Notes under the pieces: model-generated | Database searches by the model: none | The model's input: the letters and a program-made list of their open reading frames with translations, nothing else | Told to the model about the DNA's origin: nothing | In this document: positions 1 through 3,567 of the stretch, piece after piece | How positions within the stretch are numbered: position 1 is the first letter of the stretch | How the letters are laid out: the number at the start of each line of letters is the position of its first letter | Translations under genes and position numbers: made by a program | NCBI GenBank assembly: GCA_002792915.1 | Contig: PFPF01000058.1 | Span: 1 to 5,667, forward strand | Source of the DNA: Candidatus Micrarchaeota archaeon CG_4_10_14_0_2_um_filter_60_11 | GTDB lineage: Archaea; Micrarchaeota; Micrarchaeia; Norongarragalinales; Norongarragalinaceae | Direction of reading: 5' to 3' | DNA: 5,667 nt

Positions 1-843
1 CTGCGCCGCCTGTCGGACGACAAGGGCAAGCTGGAATTCGAGAAGGAGCGCGTGGCGCGCGGCAAGCAGCTGGAGGAAGTCGAGCGCGCCCGGCTTGAGG
101 AGCGGCTGACCGAGGCGAAGGCGCGCGTGGAAGAGTTCAAGGACGTGCAGCCGCTGGAAGGCAAAGGCAAGAAGGACGAGGCCGCGCTTTTGGCGGAGAG
201 GAGGAAGCTGGACGAATTGATAAGCGGGCTCGGCACGCCCAACCTCGCCGCGATTGAGAAGTACGGGCAACGCGTGAAGGAACTGGAAGAGCAGAAGGCG
301 CGGCTCGCGCAGCTCGAGTCCGAGAAGGCCGCGGTCATGGCGATAATCGACGAGATAGAGAAAAAGAAGAAGGCGACTTTCATGAAGTCGTTCGAGCACG
401 TGAACGCGTCGTTCGTGAACCTGTTCAGGGAAATATTCCCGGGCAAGGGCTCGCTGTATTTGGAGTCGCCGGACAACCCGTTCGAAGGCGGGCTGACGAT
501 ACAAGTCCAGCTCGAAAACAAGGAAATCAAGTATTTGGAGCTGATGAGTGGAGGCGAGAAATCGCTCATCGCGCTGCTCTTCCTGTTCGCTCTGCAGTCC
601 GCGAGCCCCGGCTCGGTTTACGTGCTGGACGAGGCTGACGCCGCGCTGGACCAGGAGAACTCGCGCAAGCTGTCGCTGCTGCTGAAGGAGCTGAGCAAGA
701 AGAGCCAATTCGTCGTCGTGACGCACAACGAGATCGTGTACAACAACGCGAACTGCCTCGTCGGCGTGGCCATGCAGGGCAGGCAGGGCAGCAAGATAGT
801 CGAAGTCAACCTCGCCCAGATGAACGCGGAAAGCAAGCAATAG
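1..843 (+). CDS. smc: Chromosome segregation protein SMC, C-terminal part (5' end outside window)
   Basis: The frame is open from base 1 to a TAG at 841-843, giving 280 residues of a protein that normally has well over 1,000. Numbering visible residues, 1 to about 125 are charged, Lys/Glu/Arg-rich coiled coil, including the 'LGTPNLAAIEKY' segment (about 76-87) that resembles the conserved LGPVNLxAIEEY motif of the returning SMC arm. The C-terminal ATPase half-head follows: ABC signature LMSGGEKS (181-188), Walker B VYVLDEADAALD (206-217; Asp210 and Glu211) with its D-loop, and the H-loop THN with His242. SMC dimers form ring-shaped complexes that organise and help segregate the chromosome. 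The ending GSKIVEVNL fits SMC rather than Rad50. The Walker A half lies upstream. A GTG at 52 is internal and not the true start. The gene is convergent with the ferredoxin, 35 bp apart. Confidence 0.93.
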   Translation: MRRLSDDKGKLEFEKERVARGKQLEEVERARLEERLTEAKARVEEFKDVQPLEGKGKKDEAALLAERRKLDELISGLGTPNLAAIEKYGQRVKELEEQKARLAQLESEKAAVMAIIDEIEKKKKATFMKSFEHVNASFVNLFREIFPGKGSLYLESPDNPFEGGLTIQVQLENKEIKYLELMSGGEKSLIALLFLFALQSASPGSVYVLDEADAALDQENSRKLSLLLKELSKKSQFVVVTHNEIVYNNANCLVGVAMQGRQGSKIVEVNLAQMNAESKQ

Positions 844-846
844 GCG

Positions 847-855
847 AAAAGAAAA
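847..855 (-). terminator. Possible T-rich terminator of the ferredoxin gene
   Basis: Read on the minus strand, the 35-bp gap after the ferredoxin stop contains TTTTCTTTT at 855-847, about 25 bases past the stop. Archaeal transcription commonly ends at oligo-T runs without a hairpin. A GC-rich palindromic patch (GCCGGC, 856-861) lies just before it. The assignment rests on base composition alone and is tentative. Confidence 0.3.
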
Positions 856-878
856 GCCGGCGCCGCAGGATTCGAAAA

Positions 879-1058
879 CTAATCCTTGAAGGTTATCGCG
901 CCGTAGTTGCACGCCCCCATGCACGCGCGGCACTCGAGGCAGTCCTTGGGGCGCACGACCGCCGCCTTGCCGTCGACCAACTCCAGCACTTTCGCGGGGC
1001 AGATGCTCACGCAGGCGCCGCAACCGACGCACTTGGATTTGTCAATGATGGGGGGCAT
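879..1058 (-). CDS. Small 2x[4Fe-4S] ferredoxin
   Basis: A 59-residue electron carrier, probably cytoplasmic. Two complete cluster motifs are visible: CVGCGACVSICP (Cys10, 13, 16, 20) and CLECRACMGACN (Cys40, 43, 46, 50), each C-x2-C-x2-C-x3-C. The first motif has the usual Pro after the fourth Cys; the second has Asn. The cysteines from the two motifs should be shared crosswise between two cubanes, as in bacterial-type ferredoxins. The start chosen is the ATG at 1058, preceded at seven bases by a good Shine-Dalgarno AGGTGA; a GTG at 1085 in the same frame would add nine residues lying upstream of that site. The gene is divergent from the SpoIIM-like gene and convergent with smc, with no redox enzyme beside it, so its partner cannot be deduced. 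It could also be a free-standing subunit of a larger oxidoreductase. Confidence 0.88.
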   Translation of the reverse strand: MPPIIDKSKCVGCGACVSICPAKVLELVDGKAAVVRPKDCLECRACMGACNYGAITFKD

Positions 1059-1065
1059 GACGGGT

Positions 1066-1071
1066 TCACCT
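1066..1071 (-). promoter_or_regulatory. Ribosome binding site of the ferredoxin gene
   Basis: AGGTGA on the minus strand is complementary to the archaeal 16S rRNA 3' end and ends seven bases before the ATG at 1058. It decides the start in favour of that ATG over the upstream GTG at 1085. Confidence 0.65.
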
Positions 1072-1093
1072 GAAAGCTTTTGCACGCAAAAAC

Positions 1094-1104
1094 TTTAAAT
1101 GGTT
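1094..1104 (-). promoter_or_regulatory. Probable ferredoxin promoter (AACC + TATA box)
   Basis: On the minus strand AACC-A-TTTAAA places a TATA-like box about 38 bases before the ferredoxin ATG. Transcription starting about 26 bases past the box centre would begin near 1071, leaving a leader of roughly 13 bases that just includes the AGGTGA ribosome binding site. The same AACC-N1/2-TTTAAA arrangement recurs in the guaAb/rtcB gap, which supports it as a BRE+TATA pair. TTTAAA is palindromic, so the box could also act in the plus direction. Confidence 0.5.
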
Positions 1105-1131
1105 CCCGTGCCCGTCGAATGACGAAACGCC

Positions 1132-1154
1132 GCGGTAAAAAGGGTTTTAACCGC
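1132..1154 (+). repeat. Imperfect inverted repeat upstream of the SpoIIM-like gene
   Basis: GCGGTAAAA (1132-1140) and TTTTAACCGC (1145-1154) pair over nine base pairs with one bulged A (1150) and a four-base AGGG loop. The right arm contains TTTTAA (1145-1150), which is also the best TATA-like candidate for the downstream gene: its centre is about 30 bases before the ATG at 1177. The element could be an operator overlapping the promoter, an RNA hairpin in a leader if transcription starts upstream near the 1094 box, or chance. The base pairing is seen; the role is inferred. Confidence 0.35.
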
Positions 1155-1176
1155 TGTCGGAGTGAACGGCTGCGGA

Positions 1177-1992
1177 ATGGTACTCGACTATTTGCTGACG
1201 CCCAGGCAAGTGGCGCACAAGCCGTGGGACATGCTGTTCCTCGGCTCGCTCTTCGTGTCGTTCGGCATGCTCGTCGAAATCTTCCTGCCGTCGCTGCACG
1301 GCTCGATAGTAATATTCGCCATGGTGCCCGCCATACCCCTGCTCTGGTCGCTGCTCGTGCGCGAGGAAAAGGCGGACGAGGGGTGCTGCGGCACGGGCGA
1401 CTCGCTGGTGGACGCCGTGGAAAGGGAAGGCGCGCTCTTCAGGCGGCACGCGGGCCTCATCGGCATCTTCGCGTTCTTCTTCTTGGGTGCGGTAATCTCG
1501 TACGCGCTCTGGTTCGCATTCCTCCCGCAGGACACGTCCAGCCACCTGTTCGCCGACCAGCTCCAGGAAGTCTCGAGCATCCGCGGCGCGGTCTCAGGCT
1601 GGGTGTTCAACCCGCAGCGCGCGTGGCTGCTCTTCACGCACAACGCGCAGGTCCTCGCGCTCATGTTCCTGTTCTGCCTGGTTTACGGCGTGGGCAGCAT
1701 CTACCTGCTGTTGTGGAACGCGTCCATAATCGGCGTGTTCATCGGTGAAAAACTCGCGGGCGAGGGCCTGTGGGGCTTCGTTGACGGCTTCTTCGGCCTC
1801 CTGCCGCACGGCTCCCTCGAAGTCGCGGCGTACTTCGTCGCCAGCGTTGCCGGAGGCATAATAAGCGTGGCGCTGATGCGCGGCAAGCACAAGCAGCACG
1901 GCTTCAGGCAAGTCCTCGTGGACGTGTCCGCGCTCGCGCTCCTCTCCATAATACTCGTCGCGGCTGGCGCGCTGCTTGAAGGAAGCTACTAA
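1177..1992 (+). CDS. SpoIIM-family (stage II sporulation protein M-like) membrane protein
   Basis: A 271-residue integral membrane protein with about six hydrophobic segments at residues 19-37, 41-61, 94-116, 157-180, 208-233 and 250-267. Family-like features are the MVLDYLLTP opening, the HN at 155-156 leading into the fourth segment, LLLWNASIIGVFIG (177-190), and LLPHGSLEVAAYF (208-220), matching the conserved PHGxxE element of SpoIIM. In Bacillus SpoIIM works in peptidoglycan remodelling during engulfment; archaea neither sporulate nor have that wall, so the role here is unknown. The ATG at 1177 was chosen because the protein then opens like relatives; the in-frame GTG at 1162 lies inside a GGAGTGA sequence (1159-1165) that may be its ribosome binding site. 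A cytoplasmic or external loop (62-90) holds a Cys-Cys pair. The stop is seven bases from the convergent guaAa stop. Confidence 0.8.
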   Translation: MVLDYLLTPRQVAHKPWDMLFLGSLFVSFGMLVEIFLPSLHGSIVIFAMVPAIPLLWSLLVREEKADEGCCGTGDSLVDAVEREGALFRRHAGLIGIFAFFFLGAVISYALWFAFLPQDTSSHLFADQLQEVSSIRGAVSGWVFNPQRAWLLFTHNAQVLALMFLFCLVYGVGSIYLLLWNASIIGVFIGEKLAGEGLWGFVDGFFGLLPHGSLEVAAYFVASVAGGIISVALMRGKHKQHGFRQVLVDVSALALLSIILVAAGALLEGSY

Positions 1993-1999
1993 TTGCGCA

Positions 2000-2560
2000 C
2001 TACTGCTTGCACAATTTGACGAAATTCCCGTAAATCTTTTCGCCGTGCTCGGTGTGCTGGACTTCCGGGTGGAACAGCGTGCCGTAACGCGGCAATCGCT
2101 CGTGGCGAAACGCGTGCCACTCGCAATCCTTGCTTGACGCGAGCAGGCGAAAGCCCTTCGCCTCAACGACCTCGTCGTTGTGCGAAGCCCAAACAGTGAA
2201 GCGTTCGGGAAGACCGTCAAACAACCCGTCCGGTTCGCGCACTATTAAATCAACCCGCCCGAACTCGGGAACCTTGGCGGGTTTCACCAGTCCGCCGTAA
2301 TGCGCGGCAATGAACTGCTGCCCCGCGCAGATTCCGAGGATTGGGCACTCGAGGCGGTCGAGATATTCCGCACAATTCCCCGCGGGCGCGCCTTCGCCGA
2401 TGCGCAGGGCGCCGCCGCTCAGCACGATTCCGTCAGAGTCCGCAAGCTCGGAGAAAGGCGTTGCGTTGGGGACGAGGCGCGATTCGGCGCCCAAGTCGCG
2501 CAGCACGCGCCAGATGCGGTGCTCCCACTGCGAGCCGTTCTGCACCACCGGAATCTTCAT
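2000..2560 (-). CDS. guaAa: GMP synthase, glutamine amidotransferase subunit (subunit A)
   Basis: A 186-residue class I glutamine amidotransferase. It hydrolyses glutamine and passes ammonia to the synthetase subunit, which converts XMP to GMP, the last step of guanine nucleotide synthesis in the cytoplasm. The catalytic triad is readable: nucleophile Cys78 in GICAGQQ (76-82), and His164 and Glu166 in FHPEV (163-167). GIVLSGG (44-50) is the oxyanion-side strand-loop, and VWASHNDEV (123-131) matches the GuaA-specific WASHxDEV element. The length fits stand-alone archaeal subunit A (about 185-190). The start is the ATG at 2560, giving the typical MKIPVV opening; an in-frame GTG at 2575 would overlap the upstream gene. 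A GGGAG lies eight bases before the ATG, inside the end of guaAb. It is second in a guaAb-guaAa operon, five bases after the guaAb stop. Confidence 0.93.
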   Translation of the reverse strand: MKIPVVQNGSQWEHRIWRVLRDLGAESRLVPNATPFSELADSDGIVLSGGALRIGEGAPAGNCAEYLDRLECPILGICAGQQFIAAHYGGLVKPAKVPEFGRVDLIVREPDGLFDGLPERFTVWASHNDEVVEAKGFRLLASSKDCEWHAFRHERLPRYGTLFHPEVQHTEHGEKIYGNFVKLCKQ

Positions 2561-2565
2561 TTCGA

Positions 2566-3516
2566 TTACTCCCACTCAATCGTTCCCGGCGGCTTGTCCG
2601 TCAAGTCGAACACCACGCGGTTGACACTCTGCTTCAGCTCGTTGCAAATGCGAGTTGAAATCCTCTTGAGCACCGCGTGCGGAATTTCCGAGCAAGTCGC
2701 CGTGAGCGCGTCGCCCGAATCCACCGCGCGGACGACTACGGTCCAGCCGTAGGCGCGCTTGTCGCCTTGAACGCCCACGCTGCGCACTGGCAGCAGCGCC
2801 GCGTAGTACTGCCACGGCTTTGCGCACTCGCCGCGGCTTGCCGCCGACTCCAACTCTTCCTCGACGATGGCGCACGCCTCGCGCGCCAGCGCGACTTTTT
2901 CCATTGTAACTTCCCCGAGGACGCGCACCGCCAATCCGGGGCCGGGAAAAGGCTGGCGGTTGTAAAACTTTTCGTGCAAGCCCAGCGCCTTTCCGACAAG
3001 GCGCACCTCGTCCTTGTACAAGTCGCGCAACGGCTCCACGAGGCGCAAGCCGAACTTTTCGGGAAGCCCGCCCACGTTGTGGTGGCTCTTTATGTTGTCG
3101 CGGCTGCCCGAACCGCTCTCCAGCCAGTCCGGCGCAATCGTGCCCTGCGCCAGCCACTGCGCGCCGCTCGCCTTGGCCTCTTCCTCGAAGACGCGGATGA
3201 AAGCCTCGCCGATTATCTTGCGTTTTGCCTCGGGGTCCCCAACGCCCTCCAGCGCGGAAAAAAACCGCTGGGACGCGTCAACCTTCTTGACCGACAGGCC
3301 GAGCGCCGCGAAGTTTTCCATCGCCTGCCCAGCCTCCCCCTTGCGCAGCAGGCCCGTGTCCACGAAAACGCAGTGAAGCCGCGGCCCCACCGCCCGCAGT
3401 ACGAGCAGTGCGGCAACCGTGGAATCAACCCCGCCCGAAACCGCGATTACGCCCTCGCCCTGCAGTGCGGACAGCTCGGAAACCTTGGATTCGGCGAACT
3501 TGGCGGCGTCGAACAT
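2566..3516 (-). CDS. guaAb: GMP synthase, PP-loop ATP pyrophosphatase subunit (subunit B)
   Basis: A 316-residue synthetase that adenylates XMP with ATP and aminates it to GMP using ammonia from GuaAa. The PP-loop SGGVDST is at residues 27-33. Other family motifs follow: DTGLLRKGE (53-61), GDPEAKRKIIG (93-103), QGTIAPDWLESG (124-135), KSHHNVGGLP (143-152) and RQPFPGPGLAVR (187-198). The C-terminal dimerisation domain binds XMP and ends in the characteristic PPGTIEWE (309-316). The length is normal for the separate archaeal subunit (about 305-315). The ATG at 3516 gives a typical MFD start; another ATG at 3523 is out of frame. No Shine-Dalgarno sequence precedes it, and a TATA-like box centred 26-27 bases upstream suggests a leaderless mRNA. 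It is first in the operon with guaAa and divergent from rtcB across 51 bp. Confidence 0.95.
   Translation of the reverse strand: MFDAAKFAESKVSELSALQGEGVIAVSGGVDSTVAALLVLRAVGPRLHCVFVDTGLLRKGEAGQAMENFAALGLSVKKVDASQRFFSALEGVGDPEAKRKIIGEAFIRVFEEEAKASGAQWLAQGTIAPDWLESGSGSRDNIKSHHNVGGLPEKFGLRLVEPLRDLYKDEVRLVGKALGLHEKFYNRQPFPGPGLAVRVLGEVTMEKVALAREACAIVEEELESAASRGECAKPWQYYAALLPVRSVGVQGDKRAYGWTVVVRAVDSGDALTATCSEIPHAVLKRISTRICNELKQSVNRVVFDLTDKPPGTIEWE
2569..2573 (-). promoter_or_regulatory. Ribosome binding site of guaAa
   Basis: GGGAG on the minus strand overlaps the last codons of guaAb (Trp-Glu-stop) and ends eight bases before the guaAa ATG at 2560. It supports that start and independent or coupled translation of the second cistron, unlike guaAb itself, which has no such site. 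Confidence 0.55.
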
Positions 3517-3533
3517 AATGCATAATGCGCGAG

Positions 3534-3550
3534 AACCAATTTAAACGGTT
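3534..3550. promoter_or_regulatory. Shared divergent promoter of guaAb and rtcB
   Basis: The 51-bp gap holds one palindromic TTTAAA (3540-3545). Its centre is 25.5 bases from the A of the rtcB ATG (3568) and 26.5 bases from the A of the guaAb ATG (3516), the expected archaeal TATA-to-start-site distance in both directions. AACC lies just outside the box on each strand (plus 3534-3537; minus 3550-3547), a possible BRE for each side. Neither gene has a well-placed ribosome binding site, so both mRNAs are probably leaderless. The geometry is seen; bidirectional use is inferred. Confidence 0.55.
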
Positions 3551-3567
3551 GCGCGCTAAACAAAGGC

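Noticed and set aside
1162..1176. GTG start for the SpoIIM-like gene
   Set aside because: The GTG lies within the GGAGTGA that could serve as ribosome binding site, and the ATG at 1177 gives the family-like N-terminus.
1080..1748. 222-codon plus-strand frame overlapping the SpoIIM-like gene
   Set aside because: The translation is Arg/Ala/His-rich with no motif, while the SpoIIM frame shows membrane segments and family motifs.
2561..2575. GTG start for guaAa at 2575
   Set aside because: It would overlap guaAb, while the ATG at 2560 has a ribosome binding site and gives the typical MKIPVV start.
2677..3525. 282-codon plus-strand frame opposite guaAb
   Set aside because: guaAb carries all GMP synthase motifs on the minus strand; the plus frame is an antisense shadow.
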